Positions 47,501-56,500 of a stretch of DNA of 64,000 nt are shown in pieces. The DNA is from Dyella dinghuensis. GTDB taxonomy: Bacteria; Pseudomonadota; Gammaproteobacteria; Xanthomonadales; Rhodanobacteraceae. The notes beneath the pieces are model-generated. The model saw only the letters and a list, made by a program, of their open reading frames with translations. It was not told the DNA's origin and did no database searches. Position 1 is the stretch's first letter, and every line of letters starts with the position of its first letter. Location: the NCBI RefSeq assembly GCF_003977615.1, contig NZ_RYZR01000003.1, positions 248,001 to 312,000 of the forward strand, given 5' to 3'. The position numbers and the translations under genes are program-made.

Positions 47501-48008
47501 TCCCGGGACGTTTACCGCGAACGGTAATAGACGTACCGCTCACCACGGAAAGCTCTTCGGCAAGACCCAGATAGCGGCTGATCTTCTCTCGCGGCCAATT
47601 GTCCACGCCACTACCCACAACGAGATACGGTATGGCGTTGGGGCTAGCCTGCATCACCGCCTGATCATCATGCGCGACAAAATTGTCGACCTCCTTCTCG
47701 CCCGTGGCCACCAAATCGGCGGATTTGTTTTGCCACGCATACTCGATCAAATTGAGCGAACGCACATAGCCGGCATCGCGCTGGATAAAGACCGAATCAA
47801 GCGCGAGTTTGGCCTTGCGAAAATCGTCCAGCTGATCGGCCTTGTAGTCCTCGATGCTTAAGAAGATCGAAGCCAGCATGATCAGCAGGATGACCGCCGA
47901 CAGAAAAGCGCCGCCGCCATAGAGCAGATGCCGCTGATGCCGCTCCAGGGCAGCAATGTCTTGCTGGCCTGTCGGGGCGTCGCGATGTGCGGGCTCGGCG
48001 TTTGTCAT
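44553..48008 (-). CDS. hybrid sensor histidine kinase with receiver and HPt domains
   Basis: 1151 aa, inner membrane. Helix 1 about 30-50; periplasmic sensor about 50-375 (no close family recognised); helix 2 about 376-396; PAS-like domain about 410-530; HisKA with His558 (TMSHEIRTPLNG); HATPase with NLISNAVKFTESG, DSGIGM and GGSGLGL; a receiver-shaped but degenerate segment about 780-890; a receiver with phospho-acceptor Asp972 (LTDINMPNMNG) and KPLS; then an HPt domain with His1092 (RIHSLKGAL). A complete phosphorelay in one chain, like BarA or BvgS, but no response regulator is adjacent. In the second receiver the usual acidic pair DD reads HD (LLVHDNPVNR). Signal and output are unknown. 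Confidence 0.9.
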   Translation of the reverse strand: MTNAEPAHRDAPTGQQDIAALERHQRHLLYGGGAFLSAVILLIMLASIFLSIEDYKADQLDDFRKAKLALDSVFIQRDAGYVRSLNLIEYAWQNKSADLVATGEKEVDNFVAHDDQAVMQASPNAIPYLVVGSGVDNWPREKISRYLGLAEELSVVSGTSITVRGKRPGTMGYFYDPSETLFAFGKSLDGVDLNAAAGRTDHAALFSKLAAPGIDFNDLQALKELHQGNPTLPFFGTGLPKILSSMGTNPSTGQPAIVGSLVAMDGDTPIGAFVIYEPIEPFVDQMRLVSSTDMAVITHDGQVVFGTGAAEKSESIAAAIKPLLVLQPSEDRIVRYRKAGSFFIAQRVPGTSWILVRGYGWPDILQGEKWPFLATIALAMLLLAALWLLLIRQDRSVFAPALARAKRVYQSEELNRTMIETSPIGLCVIGLDNAAPLLQNDAVRSFAIAIPDSDATLYRQVLREYAHATEALTGRPDAREFELALPSHDSDADRHLLIAAMPIIYQNRAALFCVFRDVTARREIQENLRKAREDSEQAKLAAESASRAKTAFVATMSHEIRTPLNGILGHLELLGRSKLDPSQRERLERIRFSADTLLSIISDVLDFSRIEAGQLDIDPVPFEIRPLIEQVALLYAPAAEHKGLKLYYGIDADLEDAYIADVHRIRQVLNNLISNAVKFTESGRVILRVRSASPHSGEVARLRFEVIDSGIGMTEEQREQVFAPFSQADASISRRFGGSGLGLTLCQQISELMEGTIDAQSTQGVGSVFAFEVPVAIDESYRAVNPHPLTKRRVVFLSAAAEWRTEITALLTHWGARLQVATKPSEVDAEWLKQADALVIFGKQRPWDEEEERALVESAGRVVLATADGPLLPEQHGVMSFISCYSSDALLTSILGDAADEILPSFEMASPETSERDPERGSVILLVHDNPVNRELIQQQLETLGYAVEAAEDGVAALHLWRDGRYSAVLTDINMPNMNGYELAKELRGRGVKMPILAVTATALASEKIQCKRAGITDLLLKPLSLETLREALIQHLPRMSHSDAPPASAPWKSKFPEKVCRVFVESGTRDLNAILHATQERDQEGLLARIHSLKGALLMLGERDVADQCVALEKLIESQGIEEAAPHLDKLESDMRDVLQRYAGACGISG

Positions 48009-48386
48009 CTCGATGGTCCGGTCATTCTGGTTGGGAATTCAGCACGGCGCGGCAGAGTAAGAAAGGTTCTACCGATCACGAAGCGGAAGCATCGACACGC
48101 AGGCAGTTTAAATCCCCGCATGCCTGTATTGGCATAGGCAACTAAAGGCGTCAGTCTTGCCTCGATTCGCCTAGCCCTACCCTGTAGGAAAGCTTCCTGT
48201 TATCGCGCCGTCCCAAGTCGAAAGGACGATTAAGGAATTAACGCGATTTTGAGGATCGTACGAGGCAATCGCACCCAGAAATATCGGACACTTCTTAAAA
48301 TCGGACGTACTAGTGGTACCTCGCGCCTTTCGCCACCTAACGGGACTTGGGTGGAGTGAACGGCGCCATTGACCGACGGAAACATC
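48009..48386. other. 378-base divergent intergenic region, kinase / MBL hydrolase
   Basis: No gene, tRNA or known riboswitch seen. Contains short stems TGCCT/AGGCA (48121-48140) and CGTCC/GGACG (about 48208-48228) and A/T-rich patches near 48225-48250 and 48290, which could hold the two promoters. Confidence 0.4.
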
Positions 48387-49316
48387 ATGACTTCACATGG
48401 CATTTACACCATTGATACCGGGTTCGTCCGACCGCGATTCGATGCGGCTTACCTTCTCATCCACGACGGACACGGCGCTTTCATCGATTGCGGGACCAAC
48501 CACTCGGTGCCGCGACTGCTCAGCGCCCTCGAAGAAACGGGTTTGGATCCCGCGCATGTCGACTGGTTGATCCTCACCCACGTTCATCTCGACCATGCAG
48601 GCGGCGCCGGTGAGCTGATGGCGCAGCTGCCGAATGCGCGGCTGGCCGTTCATCCGCGTGGCGCACGGCACATGATCGATCCGTCGCAGCTCTGGGCCGG
48701 TGCGATGGCCGTCTATGGCGAAGAGGTGATGCTGAAGTCCTATGGCCGTCTGCGCCCCGTACCAGCAGAGCGCGTAGCGGAGGCACCGGATGGTCATGTC
48801 ATCGATCTACGCGGACGCAAGTTACGTTGCATCGACACGCCCGGCCACGCTCGCCATCACATGGCCATTTACGACGAGCAGGCCAATGTGTGTTTCACGG
48901 GCGACACGTTCGGCCTTTCCTATCGCGAATTCGATACGGACAATGGCCCTTTCATCCTGCCTACGACGACGCCCGTGCAGTTCGATCCAAACGCGCTGCA
49001 TGCATCGATTGACCGGCTTGTCGCACTGAAGCCAGACGCCATGTATGTCACCCATTATGGGCGCATTGAAGATGTCCCGCGTCTGGCTGCAGATCTACAT
49101 GCATCGATTGATGCGATGGTTGCGGTTGCACAAAAAGCACAAGGCAAACCCGATCGGCACGCCGAACTGACCCAAGGACTGACTGAACTCTATGCCGATC
49201 GGACAGCCAAGCACGGTTGGCACGGCGATCGCGATGCGCTAATCCACTGGCTTGGCATGGATATCGAACTCAATGCACAAGGACTCGGTGTATGGCTTGA
49301 TCGCGACCGTGCTTGA
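48387..49316 (+). CDS. metallo-beta-lactamase-fold hydrolase
   Basis: 309 aa from ATG 48387 (GGAAACATC before it); the frame is open to a TTG at 48369. Metal-binding HxHxDH at residues 65-70 (THVHLDHAGG), later GHARHHM, FTGDTFG and VTHYGR, giving the full set of histidines and aspartate of a two-metal site. The first line (YTIDTGFVRPRFDAAYLL) is typical of a subgroup of glyoxalase-II/lactonase-like hydrolases. Substrate unknown. Single gene, convergent with the tRNA-binding protein gene 38 bases away. Confidence 0.88.
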   Translation: MTSHGIYTIDTGFVRPRFDAAYLLIHDGHGAFIDCGTNHSVPRLLSALEETGLDPAHVDWLILTHVHLDHAGGAGELMAQLPNARLAVHPRGARHMIDPSQLWAGAMAVYGEEVMLKSYGRLRPVPAERVAEAPDGHVIDLRGRKLRCIDTPGHARHHMAIYDEQANVCFTGDTFGLSYREFDTDNGPFILPTTTPVQFDPNALHASIDRLVALKPDAMYVTHYGRIEDVPRLAADLHASIDAMVAVAQKAQGKPDRHAELTQGLTELYADRTAKHGWHGDRDALIHWLGMDIELNAQGLGVWLDRDRA

Positions 49317-49354
49317 GATAGCGCACGTCATGCTGACACGTCGAACTGGTCCAG

Positions 49355-49708
49355 TCAGGCCAATCGTGAACCGTTGGGAACGGGGCGCTCGACCGTAGTA
49401 ATCACAACACCCTGCTCCGTATGAAAACCGGTGAGCAAAAACTGGGATCGGAACGGGCCAATTTGCTTTTCCGGAAAATTGATTACCCCAACGATCTGAC
49501 GTCCAACCAATGATTCTGCGCTGTACAGCGCGGCGATCTGCGCACTGGTCTTGCGTTCGCCATACGGACCGAAATCCGCCCAGACCTTCCATGCGGGTTT
49601 TCGCGCTTCGGGAAAAGGTTCCACGCGTGTCACGGTGCCGGCAACCATCAACACTTTATCGAAATCGGCCCAGCTGATTTCGTTTTCCTTTGCTGTGCGC
49701 TCGCTCAT
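49355..49708 (-). CDS. tRNA-binding OB-fold protein (YgjH/CsaA-like)
   Basis: 117 aa from ATG 49708, which overlaps the stop of the upstream oxidoreductase gene by 4 bases (ATGA), so translation is probably coupled. Typical family run: [19 protein letters not shown], then [27 protein letters not shown], ending [10 protein letters not shown]. The conserved dimer motif (NFPxKQIGxF) and length of about 110-120 aa match E. coli YgjH and Bacillus CsaA, which bind tRNA or unfolded chains. Its link to the amine oxidase is unknown. Confidence 0.92.
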   Translation of the reverse strand: MSERTAKENEISWADFDKVLMVAGTVTRVEPFPEARKPAWKVWADFGPYGERKTSAQIAALYSAESLVGRQIVGVINFPEKQIGPFRSQFLLTGFHTEQGVVITTVERPVPNGSRLA

Positions 49709-50994
49709 CCTTCCAGACTCGTCTTGAACCAATCTTTGCATTCATACCACCAGTAACTCGCTTGCGCACCGATGAATCCAAACGGCTTGAGCGTGTTGTT
49801 AAGGCCGTAATCGGCGAACTGTTTCCAGCTTTCGTCGCCGTCGACAATGGCCGATGCGAGCAACTCGCCCGCGGCACATGTCGGCGCCAGACCGTGACCG
49901 CCGAATGCCTGTGCCCACCATAGGCCGTCGCCGCTGCTTCCAATCTGCGGCATCTGGTGGCGGGCGTAGCTCATCAAGCCCGACCAGGCATAGTCGATGC
50001 GCACACCCCGCAATGATGGAAATACGCGCAACAAGTCGCGCGTCAGAACACGTTGCACGGCGCGCGCGGAGCGATTGAGCACCGAGATGCGGCCGCCCCA
50101 CAAGAGCCGTTTGTCGGGTAATGGCCGGTAATAATCGAAGGCAAACCGTGTGTCGTAAACGGCTGCCTTAGTCTGCAGCAATGCATCCAGCCGATCGCCC
50201 AATGGCTCCGTCACCATGACGTACGTGGCGATGGGAAGCACGGCGCGATCGATCTGTTTGCGCAGCCCGGCAAGGTAACCGCCACACGCGAGAATCACGT
50301 GCTCGGCCTCCAGTTCGCCTGATGCCGTGCTTATAAGCCAGCGATTGTTATTCCGACGAAGACGCCATACGTCGCTCTCTTCGTGAATGCGAACACCCAG
50401 CGTTGATGCTGCGGCAGCCAGCCCAATCGCATAGTTGAGCGGATGCAGGTGCAATGCGTTACGTTCGTAGAGACCATCATGGTAACGCTCGCTTCGCACA
50501 AGCTCGCGCAGCTCCTCTTCGGCCAGCCATTCCCAATGAATGCCATAGTGATCGGCCAGCGATTTCTGGCGCTGGCGCAACACGTTCGGATCGCGAAACC
50601 AGTTCGCCCAGATGATGCCCTGGTCGACCATATCGCAAGCAATCGTGTAGCGTTTGACGCGTTCGCGTATGCGATGCACGGCAGCGGTGGTCAGATCAAA
50701 GATCTTCTTAGCGCGCTCCTCGCCTAACTGACTGCGAAGTGCTTCTTCACCCAGCGAGTAACCGCCAAAGACAAAACCGCCGTTACGGCCCGACGCACCG
50801 AAGCCAATCTGCTTGCTTTCCAGCACCACCACATCGCGCTCGCCACGCTCGGCCAGACCAAGCGCCGTATTCAGGCCAGCGAAGCCACCGCCAATGATCG
50901 CCACGCGCGCTTCATGCCGCCCTTCCAGCGGTGCAAAGCGCTCGTAAGGTGTTGCGGTCGCTTGGTAGTACGACAGTACCGGTGACTGATTCAT
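49705..50994 (-). CDS. FAD-dependent amine oxidoreductase (PuuB-like DAO family)
   Basis: 429 aa. Dinucleotide-binding motif [21 protein letters not shown] near residues 31-51, the [10 protein letters not shown] flavin motif near 68, and the C-terminal [16 protein letters not shown] substrate-domain motif of DAO proteins. Nearest in style to gamma-glutamylputrescine oxidoreductase (PuuB), which oxidises an amine to an aldehyde with FAD. No other putrescine genes are in view, so the substrate is uncertain. Upstream partner of the YgjH-like gene, 63 bases after the pbpC stop (different transcript likely). Confidence 0.87.
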   Translation of the reverse strand: MNQSPVLSYYQATATPYERFAPLEGRHEARVAIIGGGFAGLNTALGLAERGERDVVVLESKQIGFGASGRNGGFVFGGYSLGEEALRSQLGEERAKKIFDLTTAAVHRIRERVKRYTIACDMVDQGIIWANWFRDPNVLRQRQKSLADHYGIHWEWLAEEELRELVRSERYHDGLYERNALHLHPLNYAIGLAAAASTLGVRIHEESDVWRLRRNNNRWLISTASGELEAEHVILACGGYLAGLRKQIDRAVLPIATYVMVTEPLGDRLDALLQTKAAVYDTRFAFDYYRPLPDKRLLWGGRISVLNRSARAVQRVLTRDLLRVFPSLRGVRIDYAWSGLMSYARHQMPQIGSSGDGLWWAQAFGGHGLAPTCAAGELLASAIVDGDESWKQFADYGLNNTLKPFGFIGAQASYWWYECKDWFKTSLEG

Positions 50995-51057
50995 GCCTGT
51001 TGCATAGGGTCGGGGCGGTTCGACGGCCGAGCATAGCGCGGAAGTGCCTTGGTGCGC

Positions 51058-53454
51058 TCAGTCGACCAGATTGATATCCAGCAGCCGCTGGTCGGCGCGG
51101 CCGTGATCGTCCACGACGCGGATGGTGTACCGCCCTGCGCTATGCGGCTGCCAATACATCAATTCGTTCGGAGAACTGCGGCCTACGTAGGCGTCGTCCA
51201 CAAACCAGTAAAGCGCATGAGCGTCGGCGTCGCTGGTCGCGGTGAACGGAATGCGCTCTTCGTCCAACTGCTTCAGCCGCAACGTGTAAGTGCTACCGCG
51301 CAAAGGCGAGGTAATGCTGGGTGCGCTGCCGTCGATACGCTGGCCGCCTTGACAGGCCAGATTGGTCGGAGGCGCCCGGCGAGGCATACCTGCTTGCTGG
51401 AAAACGTGCTGAAGATCGGAAGGCCAGAACTCATAGACCTCCACGTGTGTACGCTTACCGTCATAGGGAGGACACGCCGCGTCGCCCGTCGCATCGTCGA
51501 TGACGACCGGACGATAGATGTCGTCGACCTTGATCGGCGACTTGCCGGGGATGAACCACGTCATGCCCTTCTGCGGACACCATTGCGTTGGCAGGTTTCC
51601 GCTGGCCAGGCAAATTTGCACGCGCTTGAGATTGGCTGGCATATGGCCGATAGGTTCATCCATGGGCACGTGTTCGGCATGTAGCGCATCGATGATCTGG
51701 AAAAACAACGGTGCCGCCGTATCGACACCGACAAACGCCGGATTGCCGCTGCCGTCGAAGTTGCCGACCCAAACCACCAGCACGTAGGGACCCACGCTGC
51801 CTGCCGTCCATGCATCACGAAAGGCCCATGACGTGCCAGTCTTCCAATACACCGGCATGCGCATGGATTGCATGCTTACGGAATCATCAGGCCGAGGATT
51901 CTGCCGGAGAATATCCATCACCATGAAGGTGGCTTCTTCGCTAAGCATGCGCGTGCCTGCCACTTCAGGCTCATCGGCACGCAAACGCAAGGGGCGCAAT
52001 ACACCGTGGTTGGCTAGCATCGCGTAAAGACCAGCCAGTTCCTGCATGCTGACTTCGCCGCCGCCTAGCACGAGCGATAGGCCGTAGTGCTGCTCGCTCG
52101 CCATCCGGCTGATACCGCTTTGCTGCAGAAAGTCATAAAGACTCGGCTGATGCAGTTGCGACGCCACCCACACAGCAGGAATGTTGCGGCTTCGAATCAA
52201 CGCCTGCGTCGCCGTTATAGGCCCCAGAAAATTGCCGTCGAAGTTTTCGGGTGTGTATGGACCAAACGCCGTTGGCACATCTCGCAGCACAGTCTGGGGT
52301 TGCAAAATACCTTGATCGAAACCCAGCGCGTAAATAAATGGCTTCAATGTCGAACCGGGCGAACGTTTCGCCAGTGTTCCATTGACCTGCCCCTGGATCG
52401 ACGCGTCGCGGTAATCGGCCGAGCCGACCATGGCCTTGATGCCCATATCGCGCGTATCGATCAGAATCGCCGATGCATTGTTGATGCCGCGCGACGCATT
52501 CCGTTTGACGTATAGCGCGATCTGACGCTGCACGCTTTTTTGCAGATCGAGATCGATCGTCGTGGTCAGCATCGGTTTACCGCTATCGTCGCTGATTTGT
52601 TGACTGGCCAGCGCTTGTTCAACGGCATGCGGTGCTTCAAACGGAAGGCGATTGAGTGGCCGCAGCGTCAACGGTAGTGCGAAGAGCGGCTTCCATGACG
52701 CATCCTGCGGGTACTTCTGAACCCACGCGTCATAAAGGCGGTTTCGTGCACCCGTCACGCCGCGACTGATCAATGCATCGTTAGATGCGCCTTGTCCCGC
52801 CTGCAGACGACGCGATGGATCTTGCGGAATGACGACCAGCGTCAAGGCTTCAGGCAGTGTGAGCTGGCTTGCAGGCTTGCCGAAATAAACAAGACTTGCC
52901 GTACCAACACCCTGCACGTTGGCACCGTAAGGCGCATCGTTGAGATAAGCCTGGAGAATCTCGCGCTTGGAATAAAACAGTTCCAGCTCGACTGCCCTGC
53001 CCAGCTGGCGAAGTTTTCCCATCGGCGTGCGGGTGTTTAGCCCCCACAGCAGTCGCGCCAGTTGCATGGTGATGGTCGAACCGCCTTGCGGCGCGCCATG
53101 ACGCACGTACGTCACCCACGCGCCACGCAGCAAACCGTAAGGGTTGAAACCCGGATGCCACGCGTACCACCGATCCTCGTGCAGCAGCACGCCCTGAACC
53201 AGTTGAGGTGAGATGTCTTTCAACGGCACCCACAAGCGATATTGCTGATCGCTTGAAAGCGTCAATCGCAGCAAGCGCCCTTTGTCATCGTAGACAGCCG
53301 TCGATGAGGGAAACCATCCCCGTAGTGGCTGATGTGGCCACAGACGACAGCCGACGAGAACAGCAAGAATAAGTGCCGTACCCATCAACCAGTTCTGCCA
53401 GCGCTGGATCCAGCGTGTGACAGTTTTCAGCGAGCTGCGAATGACGGTTGGCAT
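51058..53454 (-). CDS. pbpC: penicillin-binding protein 1C (bifunctional transglycosylase/transpeptidase)
   Basis: 798 aa from ATG 53454. An in-frame ATG at 53487 lies inside the terminator-like hairpin and has no Shine-Dalgarno, so the shorter start is preferred. One N-terminal membrane helix (WLMGTALILAVLVGC). GT51 domain with the LLHEDRWYAWHPGFNP active Glu region and QGGSTITMQLARLLW; transpeptidase with S-x-x-K as STLK in RSPGSTLKPFIYAL, and KTGTSWAFRDAW; C-terminal BiPBP_C domain. Makes or repairs periplasmic peptidoglycan. Follows the alpha-2-macroglobulin gene, the same pairing as E. coli yfhM-pbpC. Confidence 0.94.
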   Translation of the reverse strand: MPTVIRSSLKTVTRWIQRWQNWLMGTALILAVLVGCRLWPHQPLRGWFPSSTAVYDDKGRLLRLTLSSDQQYRLWVPLKDISPQLVQGVLLHEDRWYAWHPGFNPYGLLRGAWVTYVRHGAPQGGSTITMQLARLLWGLNTRTPMGKLRQLGRAVELELFYSKREILQAYLNDAPYGANVQGVGTASLVYFGKPASQLTLPEALTLVVIPQDPSRRLQAGQGASNDALISRGVTGARNRLYDAWVQKYPQDASWKPLFALPLTLRPLNRLPFEAPHAVEQALASQQISDDSGKPMLTTTIDLDLQKSVQRQIALYVKRNASRGINNASAILIDTRDMGIKAMVGSADYRDASIQGQVNGTLAKRSPGSTLKPFIYALGFDQGILQPQTVLRDVPTAFGPYTPENFDGNFLGPITATQALIRSRNIPAVWVASQLHQPSLYDFLQQSGISRMASEQHYGLSLVLGGGEVSMQELAGLYAMLANHGVLRPLRLRADEPEVAGTRMLSEEATFMVMDILRQNPRPDDSVSMQSMRMPVYWKTGTSWAFRDAWTAGSVGPYVLVVWVGNFDGSGNPAFVGVDTAAPLFFQIIDALHAEHVPMDEPIGHMPANLKRVQICLASGNLPTQWCPQKGMTWFIPGKSPIKVDDIYRPVVIDDATGDAACPPYDGKRTHVEVYEFWPSDLQHVFQQAGMPRRAPPTNLACQGGQRIDGSAPSITSPLRGSTYTLRLKQLDEERIPFTATSDADAHALYWFVDDAYVGRSSPNELMYWQPHSAGRYTIRVVDDHGRADQRLLDINLVD

Positions 53455-53474
53455 GTCTGCAATGCGCGTGTAAA

Positions 53475-53502
53475 GCGCCCTCTCCATCCGAAGAGAGGGC
53501 GC
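53475..53502 (-). terminator. terminator-like hairpin between the macroglobulin gene and pbpC
   Basis: Perfect 10-bp stem GCGCCCTCTC / GAGAGGGCGC with an 8-base loop, then TTTA on the minus strand, 9 bases past the macroglobulin stop. The short T-run suggests partial termination, lowering pbpC relative to its partner. Confidence 0.6.
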
Positions 53503-53510
53503 CTGTCTGC

Positions 53511-56500
53511 TCAGGGCTTATCCGTCACGGTCAACGTTGCGCCACCAGCGGAACGCGCCTGGATGGAGCGGTCGTACATCGATTCGGCATACGCTGGCGG
53601 TACGGCAAATTTGCCTGCGTTGGTTGCACGAATGCGATAGACGAACTCGTGGACATCAGGCGTCGCCGTGCCGTAGATCACGACGCGGTCTTCGCGGATG
53701 TCCGCATAGTCGAGCTGCCATGTCGACTGCGGCAAGCCGATCGTCGAGCGCCACGCGGGAGCGGGTGGTGGATTGCCGTTGCCCGAATCATTGTTGCCGT
53801 TATCGCTATTGTCATTCCCACTGTTGTCGCCGCCGCTGTTGTCGGCATTTTGCGGCGCGTTGACCGGCGGGGGCGGCTCGATAACCGGTTCAAAACCGCC
53901 CGGCAACAAGTCGACGACGGCCACATTGCCGATACCATCGTCGCCCGTTGCGCGAATGCGAACATGCACGTTGATCTCCTGGCCAACGGTCAACGTATCG
54001 ACCGCTTTTCCTTGGTCATCGGTGTAATCGCGTATGACCTCAATGCCATTCTTGATGGCATCCGACGGTTGCCTGCTGTCGTAGCCCCCCTGACTGACGA
54101 CATGCCATGCAGGCAACGTACTCTGGTTCACGAAGCGCAGTTTGCTGGCGGATACATCCCAACTTCCCGCCTGAAGCAGATTGCCTTCAATGCTGGAAAT
54201 GGTTTTCGTGCTTCCGTCCGCATGCACTTCCTGAATGCCGAGCTTGTCCAACTCTGCCGACGTCTGATCGGCGTAGCTGTCCAGCGCAAGAATCGTCATG
54301 GATGACGATAGCGTGTTGTAGTCGTCATGTGCCATCGGCCACGCGAGATTTTCGAACACACGAGGCGGAAGTGCCTTGGCGCGATCCGGGAAGTGCTTGG
54401 ACAGCAGGTACAGCACCGTAGCGTCACGAACCAGCGGATCGTAGTAGTAGCTGTAGAAATACTTCTCTCTAGCTTCCGAGCGCACAAGTGCTTTCTCGGG
54501 GCCGGCCATCAAACGATTCGCCTCATCATCCTGCTTCAGAAGTTTGTATGACGCGGCCAGCCAAGCTGCCGCAAGATCGTTCTTCCAATCTTCCGGATAG
54601 GCTTCTTGCAAGCGTTTCTGGATCGACGCCAAGGCATTGGTGGTGACATTGCCCTGACGTGTCAACAGATACGCGGCATAGGCGCGCTGACGTAGTAAAT
54701 CGAGCGAGTCCATACCGTTGTCGTTGGCGAGCTGTTGCAGATACTTATTGCCTGCATCGAGCATGTCCTGTGGAACGGGCGTGCCGCGGTCGCGCGCCTC
54801 CAGCATGAAGTTCATGGCGTAGTTGGAAACAAACGGCTCTGAATCAGGTGTCGCCGACCAGAGACCAAATCCGCCCTCGCTGTTCTGACGCGAGTGGAGC
54901 ACATCCAGAAGCTTCGAGACGGCTTCTGCGTTGCTGATTTTCTTTTCGGCGAAAACCGGCTGCAGCACGTGATTGAAGACCGGAACCTGCGGCCACTTGT
55001 CCATGATCAGGCGCGGCATCGCTGCACTCACGATCTGCTCGCTGCAATAATTTTGATAGTTAACCAAGTAGCTGGTAATGCCCTGTGCCAGCACGACGGG
55101 CAACGGCGAGATCGCCGCGTCGCGCGTTGCGTAGGCGTCGTACATCGGCCTGAGTGACGCGGTATCGATCTGGCTTCGCGTGGCAACCTGGCCAACATCG
55201 ACCTGAGTGCGATACGCCGAGGCCGGCCGTACCGACACATCCACCGCCTGACCTGCCGATTTGTCGCCGTACGCGGCAGTAAAGGCCAGATGTCCCGAGC
55301 CAAGCTGATCCGTTGCTTTGACGCGGAACTTCACGACGCCCTCGCGCATTTCGGCGAGACTGATGTTTTGCGTCGGCGCACCGACTACTTGCAGCTGCGG
55401 GCCGGTTTTCAGCGTTACCGCAACCGGCACCTGCTTACCGCCCAGGCCAGTCAGATTGTTGGCGACACCGACACTGATATCCACCTCATCGCCCGGAGCC
55501 AGCGTAGTCGGCACGTTCGGCGACAGCACGAAGTCGCCGCGCACGGTCGTCGCACCTTCGTAGGTGCCCACGCGATCCTGCGAGACAGCGACCGCCATCA
55601 CGCGAAGCTTGCCGTTGAAATAGTCCGGCACGGTATACGTGAAATCTTTCTCGCCATCGACATCGACGATGCCCGACCAGAACACCACCGGCTTGTCGCG
55701 CTTGCGCTTGAACGGATTCAATTGTTTGCCGATAGCCGCATCGGCATCGCCGCCGGGCGCTGCCGCGCTAGCCATCAACTTTTCAAAATCCGGCAAGATG
55801 AGATCGAGGATCTGCGACGTCTGAACTTCCAGCATCTTTTTGCGGAAGAAATACGTCAGCGGATCGCCGAGCTTGTAGTGCGCCACTTGCAGGATGCCTT
55901 CGTCCACCGCAAAGACGACCGCTTTGGCCGGATGATCCGCATGCAGCTTGAAGGTGACCGTATCGCCCGGTTTGACCAGATTGGGCGATTCCACCGTAAT
56001 CGGATCGCGGCGTGCATCCAGATTCACCGAGAACGGCACCACGCCGTAACTCAACGGGCTCATGAAAATCTCATCTGACGATGGATCGCGGACGAATTGC
56101 ACGTTGATGTAGCCGTTGCCCTCGAAGTCCTTCGGAATCGTGATCTGCTGGACGGAGCTGGTGGTGTCGGCGTGGAACCACGCATGCGCGTACACCTTGT
56201 CGCGCTCGATGGTGATCAGGCCGCTGCCAACATATGGCGCGTGGATGGAAATGTTCACCGTGTCGCCGGGCTTGTAATCGGGCTTTTCCAGGTTGAGCTG
56301 AAGCTCGGCATTGCGATCGAGCGAACGCGACAGGTTGGCGGCACCGGCCACCGAATAGCTGATGCGGTTGACTTCGATGCGATCGCTGCCGCGCAGGATC
56401 ACTAGCGCATAGTTGCCAGGTTTGTCGGTTGGCAATGCGTAATCTAGGCCACCCGCGGGAATCAGTAGCGGCTGTTCGTTGACCGGAATTTCCTTGAGAC

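Noticed and set aside
53475-53487. Upstream ATG for pbpC at 53487
   Set aside because: The codon is inside the loop of the terminator-like hairpin and has no ribosome binding site; the start at 53454 is more likely, though not proven.
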